A stretch of 64,000 nt of DNA from Xenopus tropicalis (taxonomy: Eukaryota; Chordata; Amphibia; Anura; Pipidae): positions 95,376,904 through 95,440,903 of the forward strand of contig NC_030678.2 in NCBI RefSeq assembly GCF_000004195.4, given 5' to 3'. Each line of letters opens with the position of its first letter. Position 1 is the stretch's first letter. Positions 1 to 11,823 of this stretch are shown one piece after another. The notes under the pieces are model-generated. The model was not told where the DNA came from, made no database searches, and saw only the letters and a list, made by a program, of their open reading frames with translations. The translations under genes and the position numbers were made by a program.

Positions 1-420
1 CCCATATATATAGCAAAATGACTGTCTCTTTAAACAGTCTTGAAGATTCCAGAATACGATGCAATGACTTGCATAAGTTTCTGACTGCTCAACTGTCTTA
101 ATTATTAGTTAAATGGGAGTGCACTTGTGGCTGTATTTAAGGACCTACACCTCAGAGCCATTTCCTGTCTGCCCTTGATACCATGGGAAAATCCAAGCAT
201 TTCAGTCTTAACGGTCCAACTGAACCCCAGGACAACAACAAAGGAACTGATGAGAAGGTTTCAAAGTATTGTCATCCACCATTTAGACAGTCCTTACTTG
301 TCAAGGGGTTGAAAGTCTGTCATGCAAGTAAGAAGCCCCTACTCCTAGCCCAGCATAAAAAAAAGTCGGACTGAAGTTTGCAGAACATCACCAGTATAAT
401 GACCTAACCTTTAAGAGGAG
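1..420 (+). pseudogene. Decayed Tc1/mariner-like transposon fragment
   Basis: The segment resembles the left half of a Tc1-like element: a short leader, then a start at 183 reading MGKSKHFS, followed by broken pieces of transposase. Near 325-400 a frame recalls the family motif in which a lysine-rich PLL stretch is followed by a lysine-arginine cluster and an FA..H sequence, but stops and frameshifts interrupt it. No DDE catalytic core remains and no right-hand inverted repeat is seen. The left end may lie outside the window. The family match is by recognition only, so the boundaries are approximate. It is much more decayed than the Tc1 copies at 4.6 kb and 40.6 kb. Confidence 0.5.
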
Positions 421-2478
421 TAACTGTTTTTCGGCTGAATGCAAGAATTAGTAATTTGGCGCATCCCTATTTTGAATACATTTTATACATGCATTCTTAC
501 ATATAAAAAAAAATGATTATGCCTCAAACACAGTAATAAATATTTTTATATATACCTAGCTAATTGATGGTATAAAATGATTGCTTGCTTTATCAGCTCC
601 CTGGCAATGAGCAGCAGTTGATTTTAATGCCATGAACATTTTTATTTGTTCAGCACTCGCTAAGACTAGTTAACAGACTATACACAATTTTAGGATTTAC
701 TTTACATTCCACAGTAGTATTTGCATTTTGTTAAATGTAAGAATCACACTGGAAGAATGTAAAGTAACTGAGAATCTTAACAAGACTAATTTCATTAGTT
801 TTCATTACCTAAAAAACACCTTGAATGGAGTGGTAGTTTTAGCTTTCAGGGAAACACTATAGTACTTGGATCATTGGTTAAAGCACTTGTTCAACTTGGT
901 AATATGCAAGTCTAAATAGTCAATATAGTGTTTCCCCACGCTTTTTATTGAAACTCACATTCAAAGTATACATCTAAATAGACCAGAAATGCAGGTACAA
1001 AGTATCTGTGTCCAGGAAGCTCCAGAATCCAAGAAGCAGACAGAGCAAATGTTGCATCAGTAGTAATGTTCATGTCACGTATATGATGCCATCTAACAGC
1101 ATTCGTTGTCTTTACTTCGCTGTTAAAAATGTATGGGAGAAGAGCTTACTTCTTTGGTAGTGCTTATCAGCAAATGGAATGGGAGGAATGCTTATTAGCT
1201 TGGAAGAATGGACATGCACAATTTGGTTAGATTCTATTAATGCTTGCTGTCTGCATTATGTATCTTCTCAGTGAGATCCTGCAGTCAAGCAGTACAAGCC
1301 CTTTAATCATACACTATGTTTTACATAAAGCTACAAACTATGTCCTGGCATTTCAGCTCATTTACAAAATTATAATGACAAAAGGGTTCAATAAGAGGCA
1401 GATTTTTTAACAATCTGATTATAGTGGTTTTAGAGGTTTTTGAAACCAACTAATGTCTAATCATGTATTAAAAATCAGAATTAAAAAAACCCAAAAAACA
1501 AACAAATTAAAATGTGGAACAAAAAGAACATAAAAACCTGAATATTGTGCAGTTAGATCTGCCAAATTATGTGGCCTCTAGGGACCACAAAATGAAAATC
1601 ATGCATATGACTTGGTTGTCCATTCTCATAAAACAGCACAACTCTCATTCCTCAATCTACTACATTTCTTTACTGTCAATACTCTTTTTGTTTCTCCTAT
1701 TTTGTTCTTCTCTACTGTTTTCTATAATACTCTCTGATGCCTCCACCTTCTTTAACTTTATAACACTTCTTTCCCTCTTCTTTACTTCTCTCCAAAACTC
1801 TTCTCTCCTTTTAATTTAATGCTCTTTTGGGAAATTGGTTAGGAGCAAAAAAAAAAAAAGCTCAGGTATTACAATAAAACATTCCAGTATTCAAAACTCT
1901 TGCATCCCCCCTAAGGGGATGCTATTTCACAAAAATAAAAAAGTGGAGGGATCCAGCACTGATACTAGGTGATTAAAGTTAAACAAACTTGTTTAACTCT
2001 TAATAAATAGGCTAAAGCGAGATAAACAAACAAGTGGAGTTATAAGGAATTGAGATATTTCTGTAGATGCAGGTTGAATTAAAGTATTTATATACAGTGA
2101 GCTTATGAGTACTAAACTCATCGAGGCTCAGAAATTATTACTGCTATTTAATAATAGCCTTAACCTGGCCTTTTGCATTAATGGATTAACTTATTGATAT
2201 CAGTAAATTACACCCCAAGAATCTTTTTAGCATCAATATGTTTAAAGGATTATCTGTCTCTTGGGTTTTAGACCCTGTACTGATTTACTTGTGTAAGATA
2301 TCCAATAAGAAGTAGGTATATTTTGGATCTGAAGATGGATAATACCAAAGAAGTATACTGGATTAATGAGCTTTCAGTGCAGTAATCAATACATTTGCAG
2401 CTGCTATATAAAAAATATTCCACAAATAGTCCACAAATTCAGTTTTGGCTCCAAAGTTTTCTTTCCCTGCATGATAAA
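421..2478. other. No gene recognised; AT-rich intergenic or intronic DNA
   Basis: AT-rich sequence with homopolymer runs, for example an A run near 1847. The open frame at 1514-1819 is a low-complexity, Leu/Phe/Ser-rich translation of a pyrimidine-rich stretch and is not credible as a gene. No repeat ends or RNA genes are seen. Confidence 0.5.
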
Positions 2479-2482
2479 TTAA

Positions 2483-2917
2483 AGGGGTACTCTGGCTATC
2501 CAAATCAAAAATTGTTAGAGAGACCCACACAACACAGAAACCCCTAATATACCTATTGCTATAATCTGTTCCTTCAAAAATTATGAATAAATATCATTTT
2601 TTAATATGGTGAAATCCAGCTCTTTCTGCATCATTTGAAATTCTAGCAGAGGAGACACGACTTAAACATTGATGGTACAAGTTGTATCAACATCTCCACA
2701 GCTTACAGGCAGCATGCATGAACTATATAACCCACAATGCATTGCACTGTTATGTTCCTTTCCTTATTGACATGTGTGCGGGCAATTGTGGGATTTGAAG
2801 GCTGCAGATCAGCCAAAGGTAACTGTTCCAAACCATACTATTACATTAAAAATCATGAAAAAGCTGCATATTTATAATTGATGTATATTGCAAAGTTGCT
2901 TGAAATTATGTTTCCTT
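2483..2917. mobile_element. Probable TTAA-flanked (T2-type) MITE
   Basis: The left end is TTAA followed by AAGGGGTACTCTGG. The right side ends in TTTCCTTTTTAA. This fits the frog MITE group that duplicates TTAA and starts AAAGG. The ends are only weakly inverted relative to each other, so the right limit is uncertain. Confidence 0.4.
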
Positions 2918-3784
2918 TTTAAAAAGCTTAAGTAAACAAGCATCCCCCAGGAGGACTATGGGGTAGGTAACTTGCTAGGAGTTATAGCACAACAAGATCC
3001 AGAATGACACTGGATAGACATACCTGAATTAAAAGTCTAAAAAACTAAACTGATGCTGCAGAAATGTAGGTAAAGGAGCATGAAATTATTAGTGTTGTAA
3101 ACCAACTGATTTAGCATTTGTTTCAACAACAATGGCTCTCAGCATTTGAGTTGGCTCTTCATGTAAGCACATGGGAATCTTAATAATGAAATTAAAAGTT
3201 CACAGGTCCCACTATAAGGCTGCCTCTATGGCTTTCAAAGCATCTGCAGGAATAAACACACAGACATTGAATCAAGTTGCTAATTATAACCTGTTTGTCT
3301 CTAAAGCTTCTTGCAACTTATGCCGTATAACAGAGTTCTGTGAGTGGGGGGAAAAAAGAAATGCCAACTGGGTAAGGGCAAGGATACATGGTAAAATTGA
3401 CAATAGTCAATCACAGTCTTTATTTGGCATACTCAAAGAACGTTAGGGTCCCTGCCCTAAAAAATCTTAATTTACAAAAGGTAAAAATCTGGGAGAATTA
3501 GCACTGTAGGCCCAAAACCTTTGGAATTTTATAAAGCCATCAGTTATTTAGGTTTTTATATGATATACAAATATACTTTAGCACTTTAAACAATAATAAA
3601 TGGCCATGTATGAAACTGTAGTTTAGTCCTGACAAACTGCTCACTTGGTATGGCTAAATGCCAGGACGTCAACCAATATATTTTCCTGCTCAACTTCTCA
3701 AAGGATCTAACCAAACATTTTAATAATAATTTTAATAATGATAAATGCTTCCTTATTGTTTAGGAAAAAAAGTAATACATTTTA
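2918..3784. other. No gene recognised
   Basis: AT-rich sequence without recognisable coding, RNA or repeat structure. An open frame at 3171-3446 shows no known motif or composition bias and is likely chance. Confidence 0.45.
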
Positions 3785-3785
3785 A

Positions 3786-4090
3786 TTAGTGATGAGCGAA
3801 TCTGAATTTGCAAAACAGTGAAAAATTCGCAAAATTTTTTAAAGTCAATGGCTGACAATTTTTTTTTTTTTTTTACACATGACAATTTTTCTTATGCACA
3901 ACATTTTCTACTAAACATGCAACTTTATTTGTCCCTCCAAATGCATTAAAGTCAATGGGTGTTCTCTGCAAATTTTTTGTCGCTGCGTATTTTTGACGCA
4001 GTTTTGCGAATGCATTCACAGATGGCAAAAGGCAGAATTTTGAAGCAAATCCAGATGAAAAATTGATTTATAAATTCGATGTTATAAAAG
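3786..4090 (+). mobile_element. Left part of a TTAGTGATGAGCGAA-type repeat
   Basis: The segment begins TTAGTGATGAGCGAATCTG and continues with AAAATTCGCAAAATT, a T run, and 'AAAGTCAATGGG' twice. This matches the look of an abundant frog repeat whose two ends are GATGAGCGAA and its complement. The matching right end is not visible, so the copy appears truncated near 4090. Confidence 0.45.
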
Positions 4091-4555
4091 TGGCAAAAGC
4101 ATCTTGAGACCCTCACCAAATACCATGCAATATGGTAGAACATAATAAGAAGATAATGCAATAACATAACCAATAACCCAGAGCAACCAATCAGATGTTG
4201 GGTATTGGGTTTTGTAAGACACTTCAATTGGTTTGTGGCCTAAAATACATAATGAATTGTGCCAAGTTCATTAAGTCAAGCTTGTAATACAGTAGTTACT
4301 GCTCAGAAAAATGTTGCTTCTATTTTCGAGGAGCAAGGTTACATATTATAGAGCTCAGCACTGCTGGTATCATGATGTCCTGGCATCACACCACAGAACA
4401 CAAAAGCAAATTGACACGGGTATCTGCTTTGGTAAATGTCACTATTAATTAAATACATTACTGACAGTCAGAAAAGTTTTGATAAATTGGTTATGTTTTA
4501 AATTGTTGAGAATTCCAGTTTGGTATTTTATAAATCAGCCGCTCAGTGCAATATA

Positions 4556-6188
4556 CAGTGGTGTGAAAAACTATTTGCCCCCTTCCTGATTTCTTATTCT
4601 TTTGCATGTTTGTCACACAAAATATTTCTGATCATCAAACACATTTAACTATTAGTCAAAGATAACACAAGTAAACACAAAATGCAGTTTTTAAATGAGG
4701 GTTTTTATTATTTAGGGAGAAAAAAAATCCAAACCTACATGGCCCTGTGTGAAAAAGTAATTGCCCCCTGAACCTAATAACTGGTTGGGCCACCCTTAGC
4801 AGCAATAACTGCAATCAAGCGTTTGCGATAACTTGCAACGAGTCTTTTACAGCGCTCTGGAGGAATTTTGGCCCACTCATCTTTGCAGAATTGTTGTAAT
4901 TCAGCTTTATTTGAGGGTTTTCTAGCATGAACCGCCTTTTTAAGGTCATGCCACAACATCTCAATAGGATTCAGGTCAGGACTTTGACTAGGCCACTCCA
5001 AAGTCTTCATTTTGTTTTTCTTCAGCCATTCAGAGGTGGATTTGCTGGTTTGTTTTGGGTCATTGTCCTGCTGCAGCACCCAAGATCGCTTCAGCTTGAG
5101 TTGACGAACAGATGGCCGGACATTCTCCTTCAGGATTTTTTGGTAGACAGTAGAATTCATGGCTCCATCTATCACAGCAAGCCTTCCAGGTCCTGAAGCA
5201 GCAAAACAACCCCAGACCATCACACTACTGCCACCATATTTTACTGTTGGTATGATGTTCTTTTTCTGAAATGCTGTGTTACTTTTACGCCAGATGTAAC
5301 GGGACACGCACCATCCAAAAAGTTCAACTTTTGTCTCGTCGGTCCACAAGATATTTTCCCAAAAGTCTTGGCAATCATTGAGATGTTTTTTAGCAAAATT
5401 GAGACGAGCCATAATGTTCTTTTTGCTTAAAAGTGGTTTGCGCCTTGGAAATCTGCCATGCAGGCTGTTTTTGCCCAGTGTCTTTCTTATGGTGGAGTCG
5501 TGAACACTGACCTTAATTGAGGCAAGTGAGGCCTGCAGTTCTTTAGATGTTGTCCTGGGGTCTTTTGTGGCCTCTCGGATGAGTTGTCTCTGCGCTCTTG
5601 GGGTAATTTTGGTCGGCCGGCCACTCCTGGGAAGGTTCACCACTGTTCCATGTTTTTGCCATTTGTGGATAATGGCTCTCACTGTGGTTCGCTGGAGTCC
5701 CAAAGCTTTAGAAATGGCTTTATAACCTTTACCAGACTGATAGATCTCAATTACTTTTGTTCTCATTTGTTCCTGAATTTCTTTGGATCTTGGCATGATG
5801 TCTAGCTTTTGAGGTGCTTTTGGTCTACTTCTCTGTGTCAGGTAGCTCCTATTTAAGTGATTTCTTGATTGAAATAGGTGTGGCAGTAATCAGGCCTGGG
5901 GGTGACTATAGAAATTGATATTGAAATTGAAAATTGAAATTGATAAACCACAGTTAAGTTATTTTTTAACAAGGGGGGCAATCACTTTTTCACACAGGGC
6001 CATGTAGATTTGGAGTTTTTTTTCTCCCTTAATAACGTAAACCTTCATTTAAAAACTGCATTTTGTGTTCAATTATGTTATCTTTGACTAATAGTTAACG
6101 GTTTTTGATGAGCAGAAACATTTAAGTGTGACAAACATGCAAAAGAATAAGAAATCAGGAAGGGGGCAAATAGTTTTTCACACCACTG
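4556..6188 (-). mobile_element. Tc1/mariner transposon with IR/DR ends
   Basis: A complete element of 1633 bp between TA dinucleotides at 4554-4555 and 6189-6190. The outer terminal repeat is CAGTGGTGTGAAAAACTATT at the left and its complement at the right. A second related repeat (GTGTGAAAAAGTAATTGCCCC) lies about 190 bp inside the left end at 4747-4768, with its partner at 5974-6004. Two direct repeats inside each inverted repeat is the IR/DR layout of Sleeping Beauty-like elements. Relative to the copy at 40623-42242, the right side carries a short expansion of GAAATTG units at 5911-5945. It encodes the transposase at 4774-5796. Confidence 0.93.
4774..5796 (-). CDS. Tc1-like DD34E transposase (copy 1)
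   Basis: A transposase that binds the element's own inverted repeats in the nucleus and performs cut-and-paste transposition into TA sites. The frame is open for 340 residues, the usual length for Tc1 proteins. Residues 1-110 form the paired-like helix-turn-helix DNA-binding region, with a GRP hook at 59-61. The catalytic triad is D153 (in WTDETK), D244 (in QQDND) and E279 (in NPIE), with 34 residues between D244 and E279. Compared with the copy at 41002-42024 I count 11 amino-acid differences in 340. One changes a histidine just after the second Asp motif to glutamine (residue 249), at a position usually His in this family, so activity may be reduced. The start is the ATG giving MPRSKEIQ. 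It fills the only long frame between the terminal repeats. Confidence 0.93.
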   Translation of the reverse strand: MPRSKEIQEQMRTKVIEIYQSGKGYKAISKALGLQRTTVRAIIHKWQKHGTVVNLPRSGRPTKITPRAQRQLIREATKDPRTTSKELQASLASIKVSVHDSTIRKTLGKNSLHGRFPRRKPLLSKKNIMARLNFAKKHLNDCQDFWENILWTDETKVELFGWCVSRYIWRKSNTAFQKKNIIPTVKYGGSSVMVWGCFAASGPGRLAVIDGAMNSTVYQKILKENVRPSVRQLKLKRSWVLQQDNDPKQTSKSTSEWLKKNKMKTLEWPSQSPDLNPIEMLWHDLKKAVHARKPSNKAELQQFCKDEWAKIPPERCKRLVASYRKRLIAVIAAKGGPTSY

Positions 6189-6191
6189 TAT

Positions 6192-6875
6192 ATACTATGT
6201 GTGAACCGGAAAAGAAACAAAAACATATTGCAAACAGAAAATTTAACATCATTGAACTGATTAAACATTCTACATTGGGCAACTCAAGTCTGCAAGAGCA
6301 ATATAATTAATCTTCAAAAAGTGTATAAGGATACCATAAGTTAAATGAATAATTGTGCAACAGAAATAGTGTTAAGTGCACCCAGTTGGGAACGAAAGTA
6401 GAATTTGTATGAAGAAAAGGGACCTTCATTGTATTTATTTATTTTTAAACATTTAAGGGTTGTATCTGTTGATCCTCGATACAGTATAATATAGATATAG
6501 ATATATATTTTGTTTGTATTTGCACTGTAATGCATTGTTATGTATTTTGCTGATTTTTCCTGTTAAATCCTGTGAGAAAGCAACAATACCCAATTTGTCT
6601 TTTACCTCTCCTGAGTGTCCTTAAAGTGTATGTGACACAGCAGCAAACAGAGAACACTAGAATGACAATGATCAAGGTCATATCTCTTATTTAGCCACCA
6701 CTTCACATATGCACAGGATGCCCTGCTTAGCAGGAAAGCATACCACTTAAAACCTGGCATTTCAGCAGAACCCAATTTATCACTTTAACAAGGTTAAAAG
6801 AAAGGCCAAGTTCAGAAGCTTATGACAAAGATAAAATACAAGACAATATCATTTAGAGCATTTGCTGTAATTTTT
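6192..6875. other. No gene recognised
   Basis: AT-rich sequence with a short TA-rich run near 6485-6510. Open frames are short and lack motifs. Confidence 0.4.
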
Positions 6876-6879
6876 TTAA

Positions 6880-7168
6880 AGGAGAAGGAAAGTTACAATC
6901 ACTTGGGGGTGCCAAATGGGGTTCATGCGACTGGTTCTCTTCCTTTCTCGTCTTTCTTTAGATCCCTGGCACACTCACAGTAGAGTGAAAAAGCTGACTT
7001 TTTAAGTTCTGATTTACACTCTACTGTTCAAGCACAAGCTGTGCAAAGGCAGAAGGAGGAAGAGGAACGTTTAATTGCAGCTACATCAGGATATCAGGTA
7101 AGAGACTGCAATCACTGGGGGGTGCCTTACATTTTGGCTACCCCCAGTGATTGAGATTTCCTTCTCCA
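6880..7168. mobile_element. TTAA-flanked palindromic MITE (AAAGGAGAAGGAAAG type)
   Basis: The ends are inverted: AGGAGAAGGAAAG with GTTACAATCACTTGGGGG at the left, and CCCCCAGTGATTGAGATTTCCTTCTCC at the right. TTAA is present at 6876-6879 and 7169-7172, consistent with a TTAA target duplication. A second copy of the same left end starts at 49863. The middle holds a weaker internal palindrome (CACAGTAGAGTGAAAAAGC against TTTACACTCTACTG). Confidence 0.8.
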
Positions 7169-7349
7169 TTAACAGATTCTTTTGACATCCAAATATAATT
7201 TTCTAAATAAAAAAGGCACTAAATAATGAAAGTAGAACACATTTGGTCCCATAATCCCAGACAGGTTTCTTTAGAAGTCCAACATGACCTGTGACATCTC
7301 TGTGTGAGTGTTACTGGCATGAATACACTCAGGTGACAAAAAGGCATTT

Positions 7350-7615
7350 GGTCTTTCCTGCTCTTTACAAAAATTAGACATCATTCATATCAGTCCCTGC
7401 CCAAGTGGATGTTACAATGTTATATCATTACATTTACAGCACACAGCAGGTTATTTTATAAGGGCTTAATATTTTTTGAAGTGTTGGAGGATACCGTGGA
7501 AACCCACACAGACACACAGAGAACACACAAACTCCTTGCAGATAGTGACCAAACTAGAATCAAACTCAGGCGCCCAGCACTGCAAAGCAGAAGTGCTACC
7601 CAACGAGTGGCCATG
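7350..7615 (-). mobile_element. tRNA-derived SINE, minus strand
   Basis: Read on the minus strand, the segment starts with a tRNA-like head: GGGTAGCACTTCTGC, TTGCAGTGCTGGG, then GAGTTTGATTC resembling a degenerate B box. It is followed by CACTATCTGCAAGGAGTTTG and a GTGTGTCTGTGTGGGTTTCC body, ending near a GGGCAGGGACTGATATGAATG segment. This is the layout of a widespread frog tRNA-SINE. The B box is mutated (TTTGATT rather than TTCGATT), so this copy is old. The 3' tail is short or lost. Confidence 0.75.
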
Positions 7616-7658
7616 TGGCCCATTAACAGGTTTATTGGTAGATATGTAGATTACACTC

Positions 7659-7959
7659 CAGGTATGGGATCCATTATCCCAAAAACCGCTATAATAAAAT
7701 AGTAACTTGTACTTAATCCTATCTAAGGAGGCAAAACTATCATTCTGAGTTTAAATGATTTTTAGAAGACGTAAAATAAGGAGATAAAAATTACGAAAAG
7801 ATCTGGATCTACTAGAAGTTAGGCAGGTTATATATAGGCATTATGGTTGAACGTGATGGAAGTATGTCTTTTTTCAACCTAACTTACTATGTTACTATGT
7901 ATCCCTTATCCAGAAAACCCCAGGTTCCGAGCATTCTGGCTAACAGGTCATATTACCTG
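7659..7959. mobile_element. TA-type palindromic MITE (CAGGTATGGGA) split by a CR1 tail
   Basis: The left end is CAGGTATGGGATCCATTATCC. The right end is CAGGTCATATTACCTG followed by TA at 7960-7961. Internal segments (ACTTGTACTTAATCCTATCTAAGGAGG, AAATGATTTTTAGAAGAC) match other copies at 32770 and 56923 read in the other orientation. A CR1-type 3' end lies inside it at about 7813-7902. Confidence 0.75.
7813..7902 (+). mobile_element. 3' end of a CR1-like LINE inside a MITE
   Basis: Contains GGTTGAACGTGATGGAAGTATGTC, then TTTTTTCAACCTAACTTACTATGTTACTATG. This matches the 3' end of the CR1-like element at 61637 (read on its own sense strand), including the tail repeat. Only about 90 bp is present, as expected for a 5'-truncated LINE insertion. 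Confidence 0.7.
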
Positions 7960-8682
7960 TACCTTTTTCTTACACAACATCCTATTTTGATAAGCTGAAG
8001 ACTTAATAAATAACAATCTCCCTGTCTATTTAAAGCACTTAAGATGAAAATGATGGGAATTCTTGTATAAGACATCACAATAAGGAAATGCTGCAGGATG
8101 GGAAGCCAAATAGATTCTGGTAAATATTATACTTCAATTCCCACTTCAGTGTATATTGAAAATCACTGTAAACCACTGGGTGTCTCTGAATCCTAAATTG
8201 AAAAAATAGACAATAGTAAGGTTTCTTATCACTGTGGCTTTTATTGTTCAACTTACCATAAATGAGAAACAGAGTACCATTTGCAGGGTTAGAAAAATAG
8301 CCACAGTCTTGTCATTCTAAAATCCTAGGGCCATACACTATTATTTCTTTGTTACTTTTACGTTACTAGTATTGGATACCGATGAGATTGTTACTATTGT
8401 TTCCAATCACATCATTATTCGTCTAAGATTATTAAGGGTATTAAAGACTCTGGGATTGCAAACTAAATGGGTATGGCACACAGTGCACATACTCATGACC
8501 CCCAAGAAAGGACAACCTTGCCTGAAATGTTACAGATAAATATACAAAGTATTTTGTGTAATATCTTTGGGGAGCCAGAGGTCCACCCATCAGCAGCTAT
8601 AACTCATCACCACACAGACAGGGCAGCAGTTGTCTCTAATGTGCAAGCTGCTGCCCAGGTAATTAACAAATCATATGTCTAA

Positions 8683-9208
8683 AGGTGGCCATACAAGAAC
8701 AGATTTCAGCTGCCGATTCAAGTCCTTCAGACCGATTTGCCAGCTTATCTGCCTGTGTAAAATAAGGAGATAAAAATTATGGAAAGACCCCTTATCCAGA
8801 AAACCCCTGTTCCCAAGCATTCTGGATAATAGGTCATATACCTGTACCTTTTTTCTTACACAACATCCTATTTTGATAAGACAAAGACTTAATGAATAAC
8901 AATCTCCCTGTCTATATATAGCAATTCAAGTCCTTCAGACAGATTTGGCAACTTATCTGTCTGTGTATGGGCAACTGTGATGGGCCTACCTGACCAATAT
9001 CTGGCCTAAAATTGGCCTGATCTTGATCGATCAGGTTTGATTTTCCAGTTGGATTGGGGACCGCATGTGGAAGTGCGGTCCTCGATCCAACGGCCCATAT
9101 ATCTGCCGTTTTAAGTCTACCACTTGGCCCTATCGAATTAGCCCGATATCGCCCGCCGTTTGGCGTTTTGACCTCACCAAACGAGTGGATTGCACACTGT
9201 ATGGCCAC
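8683..9208. mobile_element. GGTGGCCATACA-type MITE interrupted by a copied segment
   Basis: The left end is TAA then AGGTGGCCATACAAG. The right end is GTATGGCCACTT near 9208. The internal part at 8995-9140 (CCTGACCAATATCTGGCCTAAAATTGG, GACCGCATGTGG) is related to the element at 46368-46615. The element is interrupted at about 8757-8920 by sequence nearly identical to 7900-8035, flanked by a near-duplicate of TTCAAGTCCTTCAGACCGAT at 8718 and 8928. Confidence 0.65.
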
Positions 9209-11515
9209 TTTGAAGGCTTAAGGGGAATCTAAAACAATGTAAGTAAATTGTATTTTTGAAGATCAAACAGAACCAAAAAAAAAAAAAAGATATTTTTACA
9301 ATAAATAAATGATTTAGAAAACATGGCAAATGACATTAGGCTTGGATATAAGTAACTCTGTATAATTATATTATAATAATAATATCCCATAATTAACTTT
9401 CATTCTCTTGTGTTTTAGACAGAAAATAATTACGCAAATAAGTAAAAAATTAACATATGAACATTAATAAAAACTTTGTATTAATCCTTATAGTAATTAC
9501 ATATATGTTTGAGATAGAGCCACTACCATTTTTTGTGTCTACAGTTTGCTTACTATTCGCTGTTCCATAAGTTGCCATAGAGTCAGTGATGTTTAGAACA
9601 CAAAAATGGGAAGACCTAAGAAGTTGTTACTAAAAGCTGGCATGGATAAACTGCTTCACCCCCCAAAAAAAGTTATATTTTTATAGCAAATTTTTACAGC
9701 TAATTATACAGAAGACACAGGATCCTTGGGAAGCCAGGTATAATAAAAAACATCTCTGTATACCTTTTAAAAACATAATGGTATACCTTCCAAGGCGTGC
9801 CCATTTAAGATAGCTAAATGTCACTACAACTACTGAAACTAGAATATCTTCTCCTTCTAAAAAGCCTCCTTCTATTTCCCTAAAATGTTAATAAATATTA
9901 TTTATTAAATGCCTCAGATATTACAGACAATTGATGGACAGTTGTCTTTTTGCAATCCAAATAGATATTTTTTCCCTCAGATGTTTATTTAGCCATGGTA
10001 TTAACCTACCTGTTATTCTGTGAAGTTATTTGTAAGTTTAATTGTAACTGGCAGGAGTATTTGTTTATCCCTTTCTGTTGCCTGCTCTTAACTCTTAAAA
10101 CCATGTATTCAACTGACTTCTGCTACTTTGTTCAAGGACTTTGGACCAGCAATTCAGAGAATATAAACAGCCAGACAAACATTGCTTTTAGCAACTACAT
10201 TTACAAATCACTTTAAACCACTGAAAATGTTACATGTATGTTGGAACATTTCTTCAAATTATATTTCTTTCATTATGCAAAATAAGTGGAGACACCACAC
10301 TTTTCTGCAGCCAGTTCTTCTTTGATAGTTATTAACTCTAAGGTGGTCTGATTCCTATGACTAATAGTAGCATTTCATAAACACCCCAGAAAATGTTAAT
10401 ATTTTGCCTTAAGTCTAATTACAGTTGTAAAAGCCTACAATGCATTTATTTGCATGGCAACATCCTACACTAATTAGTCATTTCAGTAAGTAATTATCTA
10501 TACTTGATTTGGGATTACACATAAATGAATATAGAAATTTGCTCCCAACTTATAACCAAAAGGAACTATGACTCTTTTCGCTGTGATAATTATCCTTCTG
10601 AGTGTTCAGGCTTTTCTTCTGGCTCAACAAATCATCACAAAGCCCACTATGAATATGCTACAATGGCTGCTGATTCGTTTTAGCAAAGCACCCATCTGTT
10701 ACCATTCATTTACTGTAATGTTCCTCTCAGAACGCCACATCTAGCAAAAATACCTTCCAAGTATTTTGAGTTGAATGCCACATTGACATGAGCAGTGTGT
10801 GTTCCTTACATTTCAGTTACTTCATTAGAAGAGATCTCAGTTTTTGTGTACATGATTGCCTAGGGGAAACAAATATTTCCTGCAGGCACTGCAAAAAGTA
10901 TTCAGTGTTAGTAAGCTAAGACAAGGGCCTCCATTTGAAAACAAAATTAGGTATATTGTTCTCAAGCTTCTCATTCAACTTCTCTGTAGGACACAGCCAT
11001 TAACAATCTGATTTGGCACAAAACAAAACCAAAGGCATTTTCATCTTAGAGGTATTCCAGAGAACTTTTAAGAACTTATGTGTTCTCCTAGCCATGAAGT
11101 CCCAAATTGATGGTCAATTTGCCCAACACATATTTGCTTTCCTAGATATTGTTTGAACCATGGCTGAATAACCAATACTCCAATGTTTTCTTTATATGTA
11201 ACCTTATCATTGTGGATCTCCAATAAAAACCTAAACTGAAAAAGTATGACAAAAGCTGCTGGTAATTTGAAGACTCTAAAAGTTGTCCCTCGTCAGACTA
11301 TGATCATGAGACATTAATCTTTTGAATACTTCTCACAGTCATGACTCCAGTCACAAATATGCCTTATTTTTGGATTCAATGTCTGTAAAAGGGGTAACCA
11401 ATTTTTTGTTGGGAAGAACCCACATTTCTGTTACTCCTATTAATGCAAGCAGTGTTTTCACACAATTCATACATGGTAAACAAATCATAAACTGAATTTG
11501 GTACATGTAGTACAG
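9209..11515. other. No gene recognised
   Basis: AT-rich sequence. I see no coding potential, clear repeat ends or RNA structure. Open frames such as 9995-10216 are short, lack motifs and are probably chance. Confidence 0.45.
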
Positions 11516-11516
11516 A

Positions 11517-11605
11517 TTGGTAAGTATAGGTGTGTGCTGGGTTTACTTGGAAGGGTTGAACTTGATGGATGGTTTTTTTCAGCTTTTTTGGGTTCCTTGT
11601 AGTAC
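11517..11605 (+). mobile_element. CR1-like LINE 3' UTR fragment
   Basis: TGTGTGCTGGGTTTACTTGGAAGGGTTGAACTTGATGGA is a close match to the 3' region of the CR1-like LINE at 61650-61730 read on its sense strand. The tail repeats are replaced by other sequence. Confidence 0.7.
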
Positions 11606-11739
11606 AGATATAATTATTATTTTTGGCAGTAAAAATAAAAATAATAAAAGCCCAGGTAACTTTAAAAACTATTTGTATAAAGGTATAATGAATAAAACTC
11701 AGAGCAGTTTGGCAACCGCTCTGGACCACAATTATAAAG

Positions 11740-11823
11740 GGCTCTCTGATCCAAATTACCAAAAGACCCCTTATCTGGAATACCCTTGGTCATGAGCATT
11801 CTGGATAATGGGTCCTATATCTG
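11740..11823. mobile_element. Right end of a TA-type MITE
   Basis: CTTATCTGGAATACCCTTGG, then GAGCATTCTGGATAATGGGTCC, then ATATCTG followed by TA. This is the end of the CAGGTATGGGA family. The rest of the element is missing or heavily diverged. Confidence 0.6.

Noticed and set aside
1514..1819. 101-residue hydrophobic frame as a membrane protein
   Set aside because: It arises from a pyrimidine-rich, low-complexity stretch; no conserved motif or promoter context.
4927..5196. Antisense frame in the Tc1 transposase (also 41602-41871)
   Set aside because: A shadow of the real transposase on the other strand; both copies have it because the DNA is nearly identical.
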